From: Calothrix sp. FI2-JRJ7
GTDB taxonomy: Bacteria; Cyanobacteriota; Cyanobacteriia; Cyanobacteriales; Nostocaceae
Assembly: GCA_019359675.1 (NCBI GenBank)
Contig: JAHHGX010000065.1
Location: 248,001 to 312,000, forward strand
Length of the DNA: 64,000 nucleotides
Direction: 5' to 3'
Shown here: in pieces, positions 26,377 to 35,310 of the stretch
How positions within the stretch are numbered: position 1 is the stretch's first letter
Layout of the letters: every line of letters starts with the position of its first letter
The notes under the pieces: generated by a model
The model's input: the letters and a program-made list of their open reading frames with translations, nothing else
Databases searched by the model: none
What the model was told of the DNA's origin: nothing
Position numbers and translations under genes: made by a program

Positions 26377-28182
26377 ATGCGACTGTCACAAATGTTATTC
26401 GTCACGCTTAGAGATGACCCAGCGGATGCTGAGATTCCTAGTCATAAATTGTTACTTCGCGCAGGTTATATTCGTCGCATCGGTGCTGGTCTTTATGCGT
26501 ACATGCCGCTCATGTGGCGGGTATTGCAAAAAGTATCCCAGATAGTGCGCGAAGAAATGAATGCTACTGGCGCCCAAGAGTGTCTTTTACCACAATTGCA
26601 GCCTGCGGAATTATGGAAAGAGTCGGGACGTTGGGATACATACACTAAAGCTGAGGGTATCATGTTTGCGCTCACTGATAGACGCGAACAGCAGGTAGCT
26701 TTGGGTCCGACGCACGAGGAAGTAATTACGTATGTAGCGCGCGATATGATTCGCTCGTACCGTCAGTTACCTCAGCACCTTTATCAAATACAAACTAAGT
26801 TCCGCGATGAAATTCGTCCTCGCTTTGGGTTAATGCGGGGACGCGAGTTTATTATGAAGGATGGGTACTCGTTCCACGCTGACGAGGAAAGTTTGAAAAA
26901 AACCTATCAAGATATGTACCAAGCGTACAGTAATATGCTGCGTCGCTCTGGTTTAGCGTTTCGTCCTGTAGAAGCAGACTCAGGCGCCATTGGTGGAAGT
27001 GGTTCAACCGAATTTATGGTACTCGCCGAAGCTGGAGAGGACGAAGTACTTTACACTGAAGATGGGCAATATGCTGCAAACGTAGAAAAAGCAGTTTCAT
27101 TACCTGCCGATGCAGAACCTTCACCTTTTACAAATTACGAAAAAGTCGAAACACCAGGAACCGAGACAATAGAAAAAATGTGTACGTTCCTCAAGTGTTC
27201 ACCTACTAACGTCGTCAAAAACGTTTTATATCAAGCTTCTTACGACAACGGCATGACGGTACTGGTATTAGTTAATATCCGTGGCGACCAAGAAGTTAAC
27301 GAAGTCAAATTACAAAACGAATTAACCAAGGTAGCTTCCCAATATGGCGCCAGTGCATTATTAAAGCTAGTCGTTCCCGATGCCGATTCACAATCAAAAT
27401 GGGCTGCAAAAGCTTTACCATTGGGTTATATTGCACCTGATATCACCGATGACCATATTAAATCAGCCAAAGATATTGCGCCGAAGTTTTTACGCCTAGT
27501 CGATAAAACCGCTGTTGACTTAAAAAACTTTGCCACAGGCGCCGATACTGCTGGGTATCATGTTGTAGGCGCCAATTGGAACGAGCAAATTAAATTACCA
27601 GACATCACCGTAGATGTGCGTAAAGCGAGACCCGGAGACAGGGCAGTACATAACCCACAGCAAACAATTCAAAGCGCGCGGGGTATAGAAGTAGGTCATA
27701 TATTCCAACTAGGAACTAAATACTCACAAGTAATGGGCGCCACATTCACCAACGAACAAGGAGAAGAAAAACCCCTTATTATGGGATGTTACGGTGTGGG
27801 AGTTTCCCGACTGGCACAAGCAGCAGTCGAACAATCTTATGATAAAGACGGAATAATTTTCCCCGTAGCAATAGCACCTTATCACGCCATTATTTGCATA
27901 CCCAACATTAGCGACGCCAAACAAGTCGAAGCAGCAGAACAACTCTACACAGAACTTAATAAAGCAGGTATAGAAACATTGCTTGATGATAGAAACGAAC
28001 GCGCGGGTGTTAAATTCAAAGACGCCGACTTAATAGGCATCCCTTATAGAATAGTCACAGGTAAAGCATTAGCAAACGGCAAAGTTGAACTAGTCCAGCG
28101 CAAAACCAAAGAATCACAAGAAATTCCAGTTGAAGATGTCGTATCAACCTTAAAACAATGGGTTGAAGAAGCAATCAAATAA
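26377..28182 (+). CDS. proS: Prolyl-tRNA synthetase, bacterial type
   Basis: 601 residues. It charges tRNA-Pro with proline in the cytoplasm. The class II core has [18 protein letters not shown], the motif 2 region [20 protein letters not shown], and motif 3 [10 protein letters not shown]. The inserted editing domain lies at about 230-400 with [14 protein letters not shown]. The anticodon-binding domain is at the C-terminus ([10 protein letters not shown], then [20 protein letters not shown]). Length fits the bacterial type. An AAAAGGGG ribosome-binding site precedes the ATG. It contains many GGCGCC sites, as other core genes here do. Confidence 0.97.
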   Translation: MRLSQMLFVTLRDDPADAEIPSHKLLLRAGYIRRIGAGLYAYMPLMWRVLQKVSQIVREEMNATGAQECLLPQLQPAELWKESGRWDTYTKAEGIMFALTDRREQQVALGPTHEEVITYVARDMIRSYRQLPQHLYQIQTKFRDEIRPRFGLMRGREFIMKDGYSFHADEESLKKTYQDMYQAYSNMLRRSGLAFRPVEADSGAIGGSGSTEFMVLAEAGEDEVLYTEDGQYAANVEKAVSLPADAEPSPFTNYEKVETPGTETIEKMCTFLKCSPTNVVKNVLYQASYDNGMTVLVLVNIRGDQEVNEVKLQNELTKVASQYGASALLKLVVPDADSQSKWAAKALPLGYIAPDITDDHIKSAKDIAPKFLRLVDKTAVDLKNFATGADTAGYHVVGANWNEQIKLPDITVDVRKARPGDRAVHNPQQTIQSARGIEVGHIFQLGTKYSQVMGATFTNEQGEEKPLIMGCYGVGVSRLAQAAVEQSYDKDGIIFPVAIAPYHAIICIPNISDAKQVEAAEQLYTELNKAGIETLLDDRNERAGVKFKDADLIGIPYRIVTGKALANGKVELVQRKTKESQEIPVEDVVSTLKQWVEEAIK

Positions 28183-28198
28183 CATCTTGTTGAGATAT

Positions 28199-28226
28199 CT
28201 TGTGGAACAGGCATCCCTGCCTGTTC
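28199..28226 (+). terminator. GAACAGGCA hairpin after proS
   Basis: TCTTGTG is followed by GAACAGGCA / TGCCTGTTC with a TCCC loop, then AATTTATTT. It is a post-genic repeat that may act as a terminator. A GTTGGGT / ACCCAAC inverted repeat follows at 28243-28275. Confidence 0.5.
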
Positions 28227-28347
28227 AATTTATTTGAATTGTAGGTTGGGTGAAGCTAAGAGCGCAACCCAACACAATAATATACAATTTGAACGAAGAA
28301 AGGCGACATTAGAAAAGATATGGCACCTTATTTACAAGTCCTTCATT

Positions 28348-29229
28348 TCAGCTAAACCATTTTAAAAACTGCTTTTTATACATGAATGCAAAAAGGCAAA
28401 ATATACCTGCTACCCCTAAAGAAATAAAAGCGATTTCTCGTTTATCGTAAATATAAGCCATAATTAAGCCATTTATAATACCTAATAAACCAATAATCAA
28501 AATCCCCATACTATAAACAAATGAAACAAAAGCGTTTTTAGCCTCTGAAACTGTGCCAACAACCCTTTCTCCAGCTTTGGTTACATTTTCTGTCACAGCT
28601 TTTGTTGCTTGTGAAGTTGTGTTGACGACTCCTTCTTTAACTCCTACAACTGTTCCAACTATTACATTTCCACCATATGCGACGGCGCCACCAATTGTTT
28701 CTCCTGTCTTGACTGCGGTAGTAGCAACAGCTTTTGTCGCTTGTGAAGCTGTATTTACAACTCCCTCCCCAATACCTGCTGCTGTTCCAACTACAGCTTG
28801 TCCACTGCCTACAACTACACTACCTACAGTCTCTCCCGCTTTAACTGCGGTAGTAGCAACAGCTTTTGTCGCTTGTGAAGTTGTGTTAATAACTCCTTCT
28901 CCAACACCTGCTGCTGTTCTAGCTATTGCATTTCCACCATATGCGACGGCGCCACCTAGCATTTCTCCTGTCTTTACAGCAGTGTGCGCTACAGCTTGCC
29001 CTGTATACACTGCTGCCTCACCAACTGCTCCACCAACTCCAACTGCTGTTCCAACTACAGCTTGCCCAGCACATGTGGCTGCTTCACCAACTGCCCCACC
29101 AACTCCAACTGCTGTTCCAACTACAGTTTCAGTAGCTTGTGATGCTGCATTACCAACTGCTTCCCCTGCCTGGGCTGCTGTTTTTGTAACAGATTCAAAG
29201 GCGCCTTGAGTTAATTTGAAAAAATCCAT
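28348..29229 (-). CDS. LEA-like tandem-repeat protein with C-terminal membrane segments
   Basis: 293 residues. Residues about 10-225 are built of tandem Ala/Gly/Val/Thr-rich units of 11 or 22 to 44 residues (such as TAVKTGETIGGAVAYGGN and ATKAVATTAVKAGETVG), forming a long amphipathic helix like group-3 late-embryogenesis proteins. Two membrane helices follow (about 232-255 and 263-282), so the repeat faces one side of a membrane. LEA-like proteins protect membranes in desiccation (family knowledge); this role is inference. DNA-level repeats in this region (for example near 28716 and 28852) show recent repeat copying. Confidence 0.75.
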   Translation of the reverse strand: MDFFKLTQGAFESVTKTAAQAGEAVGNAASQATETVVGTAVGVGGAVGEAATCAGQAVVGTAVGVGGAVGEAAVYTGQAVAHTAVKTGEMLGGAVAYGGNAIARTAAGVGEGVINTTSQATKAVATTAVKAGETVGSVVVGSGQAVVGTAAGIGEGVVNTASQATKAVATTAVKTGETIGGAVAYGGNVIVGTVVGVKEGVVNTTSQATKAVTENVTKAGERVVGTVSEAKNAFVSFVYSMGILIIGLLGIINGLIMAYIYDKREIAFISLGVAGIFCLFAFMYKKQFLKWFS

Positions 29230-29394
29230 TGTTAATTACGAAGTAAAAACTTATGCTTTACTTACATGATTCCCTTCAAAACAATAAAATTAATATAGTT
29301 CTGAAAATTATTAAAAGTTACGTAATACTACTTAATTATAAGTAAAATTACTAACAATCATGGTAGATTAGACAATTGATAATTGGTAAAAAAT

Positions 29395-29639
29395 ATGACA
29401 CAAATATTATTTTTGGTTGAAGATAATCCAGAAGACGGCTATACGGCGAAAGCTTATCGGAGATGTCTAATGAATCAATTTTTACTCAAGCTTCAGATAT
29501 TGAAACTTTACGTGAGATGATTCGTGATGCGGTTCATTGTCATTTCCCATTCAAGGAAAGTCGTCCGAAAATCATCTGTTTGCATATAGTTGGAGATGAG
29601 GTAGTAACATCACATAATTATTGTTTGCTTGATTCTTAG
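29395..29639 (+). pseudogene. HicB-like small antitoxin with one-base frameshift
   Basis: From the ATG the frame reads MTQILFLVEDNPEDGYTAKA and then shifts. In a second frame it continues LSEMSNESIFTQASDIETLR, then EMIRDAVHCHF and KIICLHIVGDEVV, to a stop at 29639. Joined, this is one small protein of the HicB-like family. One missing T at GCT(T)TATCGG accounts for the break. The first residues resemble a response-regulator start (VEDNPED), but the joined reading is better explained as an antitoxin-like protein. No toxin partner was recognised next to it. Confidence 0.6.
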
Positions 29640-29671
29640 AACTTAGCCAAACTTAACTGAGAATTAACATC

Positions 29672-29972
29672 CTAAATTTCGATATTCTCTTGTGATGAGT
29701 GCCAAAACCTTGCAATGCTGATCTGTTTTTTATCTTCTTCTACTCTATATACAATACGATATGGTCTAAGAATCAGTTGACGGATATTAGGGTCATCAAA
29801 TTCAAGTACTTTTTGACCTTGAAACGGAAATAAGCTTAATTCCTTGGTTTTATCTAGTAGACGCTGACCCAATTTTGCAGCAGCTTCAGGATTGATTGTT
29901 CAAAGCAACGTACCTGACAATGGCTTCCAAATCCCTAACCGCTTTTGGAGAAATAATTACTTGGTAGTCCAT
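29672..29972 (-). pseudogene. ParE/RelE-type toxin broken by a 4-base duplication
   Basis: The complement from the ATG at 29972 reads MDYQVIISPKAVRDLEAIVR, then YVALNN, then a stop. Shifting frame after an AATCAATC duplication, it continues EAAAKLGQRLLDKTKELSLF and RPYRIVYRVEEDKKQISIAR to 29672. Deleting one AATC restores a full ParE-like toxin. The start overlaps the end of the antitoxin gene by 16 bases, as in an intact pair. The toxin is therefore almost certainly dead. Confidence 0.75.
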
Positions 29973-30163
29973 CCTTCTATCATCTGCTCTACTGCTTCAA
30001 TTGACACACCTTTACCTTGGTCAATCTCTTGAATACCATCTTTAACAGCAGCAATAAACTCAATTTTTTTTATAATGCCGCGAAATGATATGTCTGGGGG
30101 TAAGCCCTTGACAAGCTCAAGCACTGCTTTTTTATCGCTCATGGCATTTCTATACTTTTGCAT
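29957..30163 (-). CDS. Antitoxin partner of the broken ParE-type toxin
   Basis: 68 residues (possibly 61 from an internal Met, MSDKKAVLEL). It has the short helical antitoxin pattern VKGLPPDISFRGIIKKIEFI, ending MIEGWTTK. Its stop overlaps the toxin start. The frame is intact although its toxin partner is frameshifted. Confidence 0.65.
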   Translation of the reverse strand: MQKYRNAMSDKKAVLELVKGLPPDISFRGIIKKIEFIAAVKDGIQEIDQGKGVSIEAVEQMIEGWTTK

Positions 30164-30183
30164 CTAAGTACCTTAATTTTAAC

Positions 30184-30444
30184 TTACTCATACACTTTAC
30201 TACGATGGTCTATCAATAAAATAGTTACTATTTTTTTCGCTTCATCGACCTCATAAACAACTCGCCAGTCACCGACTCGATAACGAAGAAGTCCTACCAA
30301 GTCACCTTTAAGTCGCTTAATATTCGGATGCTTATAAGGGCTTTCTCGCAATCTATCAAAGCAACGGTTAAGACGTTCTGCTAAGGTAATGTCCGCTTCC
30401 TCATAAAATTCTTGTGCTTCACGAGTAAGTACTAATTCATACAT
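30184..30444 (-). CDS. RelE-family toxin
   Basis: 86 residues from the ATG at 30444. The longer frame to 30501 runs into the antitoxin gene without a ribosome-binding site and is rejected. RelE-type motifs are MYELVLTREAQEFYEEADIT, RLKGDLVGLLRYRVGDWRVV and YEVDEAKKIVTILLIDHRSK. RelE toxins cleave mRNA at the ribosome (family knowledge). The start overlaps the antitoxin's stop by 8 bases, indicating a pair. Basic residues near the C-terminus are retained, so it may be active. Confidence 0.85.
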   Translation of the reverse strand: MYELVLTREAQEFYEEADITLAERLNRCFDRLRESPYKHPNIKRLKGDLVGLLRYRVGDWRVVYEVDEAKKIVTILLIDHRSKVYE

Positions 30445-30679
30445 GGCGCCGTATACTATCAAATTTTCCAACTTCTCCGGCTTGTGCTTGCTGTTTAGCA
30501 CGCTGTAGCTTTTCTTGAAAGCCAGGAATACTTAATAGTTCAGAGGTTGCCTCATTCTCTTCTCTTTCTTCTAAGTAGCTAATAAAATCTACTACTACCC
30601 GTAATCTATCTGGAGAAAGTCGCAACAAACGTTCTTGTGCTTCTTGGAGCATTGCATCGTCTTCGGACATTGAATTCAT
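30437..30679 (-). CDS. Antitoxin for the RelE toxin
   Basis: 80 residues (or 77 from Met-4), acidic at the N-terminus: MNSMSEDDAMLQEAQERLLR, then LSPDRLRVVVDFISYLEERE. This matches small DUF2281-like antitoxins. It precedes the RelE toxin with an 8-base overlap. Likely autoregulates the pair. Confidence 0.75.
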   Translation of the reverse strand: MNSMSEDDAMLQEAQERLLRLSPDRLRVVVDFISYLEEREENEATSELLSIPGFQEKLQRAKQQAQAGEVGKFDSIRRHV

Positions 30680-30822
30680 TTTCCTGTACCTCTTGTTTAC
30701 GCTAGCCTAGATATACTATTTATTAAGCTATCCTTATCTTATTGTAGTTCTAGCTCAACGATACAGGAATATGCGGCAGGATATGATTGTAGGAACATTT
30801 GGCAAGAACGGCGAGCTTTTTT

Positions 30823-31659
30823 ATGACAGATTTCAAAGAAGCGTTAAAGAGTTGTTATAGCAAAGACCTAGAAGAGCGCAAAACTTGGTATTCTCCTGCT
30901 GCTGAGGCTTACAATAAAGCAAGACCCCGCTATCCTCAACAGCTAATTGAGCGCGCGGTTGAGTTAACCCAACTTCAAGACCATGCAAAGATTTTAGAAG
31001 TAGGATGTGGGCCTGGTATTGCTACCGTTGCTTTTGCTAAATTAGGTTATTCCATGCTTTGTGTGGAACCAAACCCAGATTTTTGTTCTTTAGTACAGCA
31101 AAATTGCCAAGAATATCCTAATGTAGAAATTCTTAATACGTCTTTTGAAGAATCGCAACTCGAAACCAATAAATTTGATGCTGTTTTAGCTGCTACATCG
31201 TTTCATTGGATACCTGCCGAAGTTGGATACCCAAAAGCTGCTTCATGTTTGAAAGATAATGGTTATTTGATTTTACTCTGGAATATGAGGCTAGAGCCTA
31301 GCGATGAAATATACAAGAACTTTATTAAGATATATGAACAATATGCTCCCTCGTTGCTAGAAAAATACGAAGGTGAATATGAAGGTAGGGAGAAACAGGA
31401 AGAAAATTTAAAAAGTTTTGGAGAAATAGTTCTCGAATCTGGTCAATTTCAAGATTTAGTCACTGAATATATTCCTTGTGAACTAACTTATAGTATTGAT
31501 GATTATTTTGCACTATTAAATTCTTACTCACCGTACTTGAGTTTGGAAGCACAAGCAAAAGAAGCTTTGTTTGCTGCTTTACGTGAGAAAATAGAAGAAG
31601 ACGGCACCAGTATTCAGCTTTCGTTCTTATCGGGTTTTAATATAGCCCGGAAAATATAG
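30823..31659 (+). CDS. Class I SAM-dependent methyltransferase
   Basis: 278 residues from the ATG at 30823 (a TTG at 30799 would extend it). Motif I is ILEVGCGPGIATVAFAKLGY, the acidic motif II is LCVEPNPDF, and AATSFHWIPAEVGYPKAA matches the methyltransferase type 11 loop seen also in the two copies at 18.9-21.4 kb, but this protein is only distantly related to them. The substrate is unknown. It lies between the toxin-antitoxin cluster and a TetR gene. Confidence 0.82.
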   Translation: MTDFKEALKSCYSKDLEERKTWYSPAAEAYNKARPRYPQQLIERAVELTQLQDHAKILEVGCGPGIATVAFAKLGYSMLCVEPNPDFCSLVQQNCQEYPNVEILNTSFEESQLETNKFDAVLAATSFHWIPAEVGYPKAASCLKDNGYLILLWNMRLEPSDEIYKNFIKIYEQYAPSLLEKYEGEYEGREKQEENLKSFGEIVLESGQFQDLVTEYIPCELTYSIDDYFALLNSYSPYLSLEAQAKEALFAALREKIEEDGTSIQLSFLSGFNIARKI

Positions 31660-31673
31660 CTAATTTGATAAAA

Positions 31674-32255
31674 TCAGCAGTTGGACGTTGTACTTGCATC
31701 AATTAATACTGAAAGCGCGCTTTGAGCAAATGTTGCACCATCGGGTGATTGCTCAATTGTTGCCATTAAACTGGCGCCACCAATTAAAAGTAAATACTGT
31801 CTAGAAAAAGCATCAGGATTTTGAATTCCTGTTTCTGCTGCCAAACGCATAATAATTTGGCGAATCGATTCTCGTAGATTTACTGAAACATGATGTGCCT
31901 TATGCGAAGCGTCTGCAATTTCTAATACTGCATTAATAAACGGACAACCACGAAATCCAGGTGATGCATACCACTCTCGCAGCACATCAAACGTTGCTAA
32001 GAGTCGCTCTTTCGGTGTATTGCCACGTTCACTTACTGCGTTTTCAAACCATTCAATCCAAGAAAGCGCGCGGTGTTCCATTACAGATTCAATTAACTTG
32101 TCTTTAGAGGGAAACCAACGATATAGCGTTCGTTTGGCAACTCCAGACTCTGCGATAACTTCATTGATACCAACATGCTGAATCCCTTTTTGATAAAAGA
32201 GTTCAGACGCGGTTTCTAAAATTTTTAGTCGAGCAGCACTGTTATCAGTAGTCAT
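31674..32255 (-). CDS. TetR-family transcriptional regulator
   Basis: 193 residues. The N-terminal helix-turn-helix is KILETASELFYQKGIQHVGI, then NEVIAESGVAKRTLYRWFPS. The C-terminal ligand domain is helical (ISWIEWFENAVSE-like region and FRGCPFINAVLEIAD). TetR repressors bind palindromes near their own gene. It is divergent from the AhpD-like gene, and two copies of AGACAAGTTTGTCT lie in between, so it probably represses both. The ligand is unknown. Confidence 0.9.
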   Translation of the reverse strand: MTTDNSAARLKILETASELFYQKGIQHVGINEVIAESGVAKRTLYRWFPSKDKLIESVMEHRALSWIEWFENAVSERGNTPKERLLATFDVLREWYASPGFRGCPFINAVLEIADASHKAHHVSVNLRESIRQIIMRLAAETGIQNPDAFSRQYLLLIGGASLMATIEQSPDGATFAQSALSVLIDASTTSNC

Positions 32256-32271
32256 ATTTTTAAATTCAGGT

Positions 32272-32285
32272 AGACAAGTTTGTCT
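32272..32285. promoter_or_regulatory. Putative TetR operator, copy 1
   Basis: AGACAAGTTTGTCT is palindromic apart from its centre (AGACAA / TTGTCT). It lies just upstream of the TetR start. An identical copy lies 45 bases away, facing the AhpD-like gene. Binding is inferred from position and symmetry. Confidence 0.7.
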
Positions 32286-32316
32286 CCATCTGTATATACT
32301 AGCATTTACTGCATGT

Positions 32317-32330
32317 AGACAAGTTTGTCT
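32317..32330. promoter_or_regulatory. Putative TetR operator, copy 2
   Basis: Identical to copy 1, with flanks GT before and CC after also shared. It is 45 bases (about four helical turns) from copy 1 and about 30 bases before the AhpD-like start. Confidence 0.7.
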
Positions 32331-32359
32331 CCCTCAAATTGAAAAGCGAGGAAAAACAC

Positions 32360-32917
32360 ATGGAATTTACAGTCCACACGATTGAAACGGCACCAGAAGC
32401 ATCAAAAGAAATGCTTGCTCATGCTCAAGCTACTTTTGGTTTAATTCCCAATCTTGAAGGAATTTTGGCTTCGGCGCCCGCAGTATTGAAAGGTGGAATG
32501 GTATTATGGGATTTATTCGAGACAACTAGCTTTACACCTACTGAGCGGCAAGTTATATATTTAACAGCTAATTACGTACATGAATGCCACTATTGTATGG
32601 CTGCACATTCTGCACTAGCAGCTAGTTGTATGTTACCGAGCGATATTGATTTACTTCGTGATGGTAAAATCCTAAAAAATCCGAAATTACAAGCATTGCA
32701 GAAATTTACTCGGCGCCTGATTGAAGCACGAGGTTGGTTAGAAGATAAAGAGGTTGAAGAATTTATTAATTCTGGTTATACAAAGCAGCAGGTTTTAGAA
32801 GTGATTTTGGGAGTTGCAATTAAAGTTATTCATAATTACACAAATCATATTGCGAAAACAACTTTAGATAAACAATTTCAACCTTTTATATGGGATAATA
32901 GGGAAAAACATATGTAA
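32360..32917 (+). CDS. Carboxymuconolactone decarboxylase/AhpD-like protein
   Basis: 185 residues from the ATG at 32360, after GCGAGGAAAAACAC. The AhpD-type thiol motif ECHYCMAAHS (CxxC plus His) is present at about 84-93. Such proteins are peroxidase partners or antioxidant enzymes. The gene is divergent from a TetR regulator and shares its operator region. Its 3' end overlaps the convergent azoreductase-like gene by 40 bases. Confidence 0.85.
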   Translation: MEFTVHTIETAPEASKEMLAHAQATFGLIPNLEGILASAPAVLKGGMVLWDLFETTSFTPTERQVIYLTANYVHECHYCMAAHSALAASCMLPSDIDLLRDGKILKNPKLQALQKFTRRLIEARGWLEDKEVEEFINSGYTKQQVLEVILGVAIKVIHNYTNHIAKTTLDKQFQPFIWDNREKHM

Positions 32918-33393
32918 CATAAAGGTTCGCAAAAATCTGTTTCAGGGGTTGGAGTTGCTGCACTAGGGGTAATAAGCAAAGATTTCTTTCCTGTAGCAAG
33001 TCCAGAGAGTGTAAATGCTTCTCTGTTAAAAGCAAAGGTACATCCAATGCGAACAATATTGTCAATATACGCTTTAAAATTAGCTGGCACGCTCAGGTTA
33101 TACATGGGAACCGCTAGAACTATATAGTCGGCGCCGAGAAATTCATCAATTAAAGCATCAGATGGGGCAAGATAGTCTATCATCTCCTGGGTTCTATTTT
33201 CTGGAAGCGTGTAATTCGCCTTTACCCAAAAATCATCTGGCATCGCAGGAGGGTTGACTCCAACATCACGAACAATGTGCTGTACATCAGGATGATGCAA
33301 ACACCATGCATCTACAAATAAGCTAGAGAGTTGACTGGAAATAGAATCTTGTTGACGAACGCTCGTTCTTACTTCTAACAATCTTACTGCTTT
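32878..33393 (-). CDS. FMN-dependent NADH-azoreductase-like protein, C-terminally truncated
   Basis: 171 residues from the ATG at 33393, preceded by TTGGGAAAAG (a longer frame to 33471 has no such site). It matches AcpD/AzoR flavodoxin-like reductases: MKAVRLLEVRTSVRQQDSIS, then ADYIVLAVPMYNLSVPANFK, then AYIDNIVRIGCTFAFNREAF. The family usually has about 200 residues; here the sequence diverges after KKSLLIT and ends ICFSLLSHIKG. The 3' end overlaps the AhpD-like gene. So a deletion probably removed the C-terminus, and activity is doubtful. Confidence 0.7.
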   Translation of the reverse strand, partial: KAVRLLEVRTSVRQQDSISSQLSSLFVDAWCLHHPDVQHIVRDVGVNPPAMPDDFWVKANYTLPENRTQEMIDYLAPSDALIDEFLGADYIVLAVPMYNLSVPANFKAYIDNIVRIGCTFAFNREAFTLSGLATGKKSLLITPSAATPTPETDFCEPLCYICFSLLSHIKG

Positions 33394-33574
33394 CATAGAC
33401 TTTTCCCATGCCAGTATATTAATTTCACTACTAGACAGACGAGAAAGACTCAAATTCTGTGACAAATTCAAGAATAACTAAAATTTTTAGTACTTTTGCT
33501 CTCGAAGAATGAAGTAACCAGTACCTCTGATATGTTTATAAAACACCAATAAAAGAGCAAAACTTGAGAAAAAT

Positions 33575-33868
33575 ATGAAAACACCCGGCGAATGCCAAAA
33601 TATGACAGATATTAGAGCAGAAATAGATACTATCGACCGTCAAGTTATTAAACTGCTAGGTCAGCGTTTCGCTTATGTTAAAGCTGCATCCAAATTTAAG
33701 ACAAGCGAAACCAGTGTTAAGGCGCCTGAACGTTTTCAAGCTATGTTACAACAGCGTCGTGTTTGGGCACAAGAAGAAGGTTTGAATCCTAATGTAATTG
33801 AGAAAATGTATACAGACTTGGTTACTTACTTCATCGAAGAAGAAATGAAGCATTGGCAAAATAAATAA
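33575..33868 (+). CDS. Chorismate mutase / isochorismate pyruvate lyase-like protein
   Basis: 97 residues, the single-domain all-helical AroQ fold. Conserved features are NMTDIRAEIDTIDRQVIKLL, the arginine in GQRFAYVKAA, and VKAPERFQAMLQQRR. The closest known type is PchB-like (isochorismate lyase with weak mutase activity). A siderophore or salicylate gene partner is not present. The start follows only a weak ribosome-binding site. Length is normal for the family. Confidence 0.8.
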   Translation: MKTPGECQNMTDIRAEIDTIDRQVIKLLGQRFAYVKAASKFKTSETSVKAPERFQAMLQQRRVWAQEEGLNPNVIEKMYTDLVTYFIEEEMKHWQNK

Positions 33869-33916
33869 ATATTTCGGATTTATCCAATTTATTAAAGAGT
33901 ATACTTTGTCTTAAAA

Positions 33917-34615
33917 TCAGTCTTTTTTCCAAATTTGCCAGTCAATATTGGGTGTTTCACAGGGTTGATATAAATCAATATTACCAGTTGCCAAAACTTG
34001 AGCTATCATCTGCATTGACATGGCATCACTGGGTCTGAAATGCCTGTTGGCTTTTTGGTTCCATTGTAAAATATCAGGATGATACCAGTTATCAAGCAAT
34101 ATTATTTGTTCTAGCGCACTTGGCAGTATAGCTTGAATTTCGTTGTCTGTAGCGAGCATTTTATCACGATAAGTCGGTAGTAAGTAAATTAAAAGATTAA
34201 ACCCTAAATTCCAATTACTATGCTTCTTAATTGAGTTGTATTCAACTGTAACAAGTTTGCCACGGATGGTTAAAAATAGTAAATTTTGATTGATTATTTC
34301 CTCATTTTTTAACTCCCATTCAGTTTGATTTTGAATTTCTACTGGAAAGAAACTTTCTTGAATCCAGTTTTGTTTATTTGAAAAACAGTTACCTATAGCA
34401 TCTATTATAAGTATTGGTTGAATTCCCTCTGCTGCATAGCAGTTCACAAGCTGCTCAAACAAAATTACCCAGGTAGTTTGACTACGAAAACCCCTTAATC
34501 TCGCAGTTACTATATTTATTTTAAAATTACTAAAAGCAGGAAAACCGCAATCTATATTTTGAGCATCTAAACATTTTAAAATGTCAGCAGATGTATATTT
34601 TGTCATATCGCTCAA
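33917..34615 (-). CDS. Hypothetical protein, DUF7003-like
   Basis: 232 residues. The C-terminal region PSALEQIILLDNWYHPDILQ, then MIAQVLATGNIDLYQPCETP, resembles a small unknown-function family that I tentatively link to DUF7003. There is no membrane segment or known catalytic motif. It is in the same orientation as the gene at 34634, with a gap of 18 bases, so the two form an operon. Confidence 0.5.
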   Translation of the reverse strand: MSDMTKYTSADILKCLDAQNIDCGFPAFSNFKINIVTARLRGFRSQTTWVILFEQLVNCYAAEGIQPILIIDAIGNCFSNKQNWIQESFFPVEIQNQTEWELKNEEIINQNLLFLTIRGKLVTVEYNSIKKHSNWNLGFNLLIYLLPTYRDKMLATDNEIQAILPSALEQIILLDNWYHPDILQWNQKANRHFRPSDAMSMQMIAQVLATGNIDLYQPCETPNIDWQIWKKD

Positions 34616-34633
34616 GTTATAACAGCTTCGCGG

Positions 34634-35200
34634 TTAACGTGCTATTGATACTTTTGTATCTCTAGCTAAAATTTTCTTATCTTTCTCCTGAAAGCATGAT
34701 GAACTTATGACAGAAGATAAAATATATTTAGCAAATTTTAAATTTTCAATTTCGGATATTTTTACATAATCGTGTACTCCTGAAGTCTGTTCTGCTAAAG
34801 GACTTAATTCTTTACTAAAAAGAGCAAATTCTTCAGGGCTAACATAAAAAATAACTCTAACATCAGATATTAAATTAGTATCTTTTGAATTTTCAGCAGC
34901 CGAGGCAAGAGTAATTATTTCTTGTTGTCCCTTTTTGAGCGAATTAGGTGTAATTGTATAATCAGAAAAACACAGTGTGAAAAGTCTGGCTTCAGCCTCT
35001 GAACTAACGTTGTCTATATTTTCTGGAAAAATGAGAGAATTGTTCACATTTATTTCAAATTCAGGCACAAACATTACATTTACTAAAAAGTTTAATGTCA
35101 CAGAGTATATTCCCTGATAAAATTCAGCAACTTCTGGTGGTTCCTCCCATGATTGATGTCTAACAGAGACAGTAAAATCACTTGACAAAGACGGTTTCAT
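34634..35200 (-). CDS. Hypothetical protein
   Basis: 188 residues, MKPSLSSDFTVSVRHQSWEE start. It is mixed alpha/beta with no motif I recognise. It is probably co-transcribed with the DUF7003-like gene downstream. The local DNA lacks GGCGCC for nearly 3 kb, so this pair may be recently acquired. Confidence 0.5.
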   Translation of the reverse strand: MKPSLSSDFTVSVRHQSWEEPPEVAEFYQGIYSVTLNFLVNVMFVPEFEINVNNSLIFPENIDNVSSEAEARLFTLCFSDYTITPNSLKKGQQEIITLASAAENSKDTNLISDVRVIFYVSPEEFALFSKELSPLAEQTSGVHDYVKISEIENLKFAKYILSSVISSSCFQEKDKKILARDTKVSIAR

Positions 35201-35310
35201 TATTTTATACCTCTAAACTTTTTGTGACAATTATAGTTTTTTACAAAGCTATTATTCTATAGTTTTTACTACATCAAAGTAACGTGATTGAAGTTCAACT
35301 ATATCTGGAT

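Noticed and set aside
28553-29209. 218-codon plus-strand frame across the LEA-like gene
   Set aside because: Antisense to a repeat-rich gene; Pro/Thr-rich shadow with no ribosome-binding site.
29395-29460. Truncated response regulator (VEDNPED start)
   Set aside because: Joining the two frames gives a better match to a small HicB-like antitoxin with a one-base frameshift.
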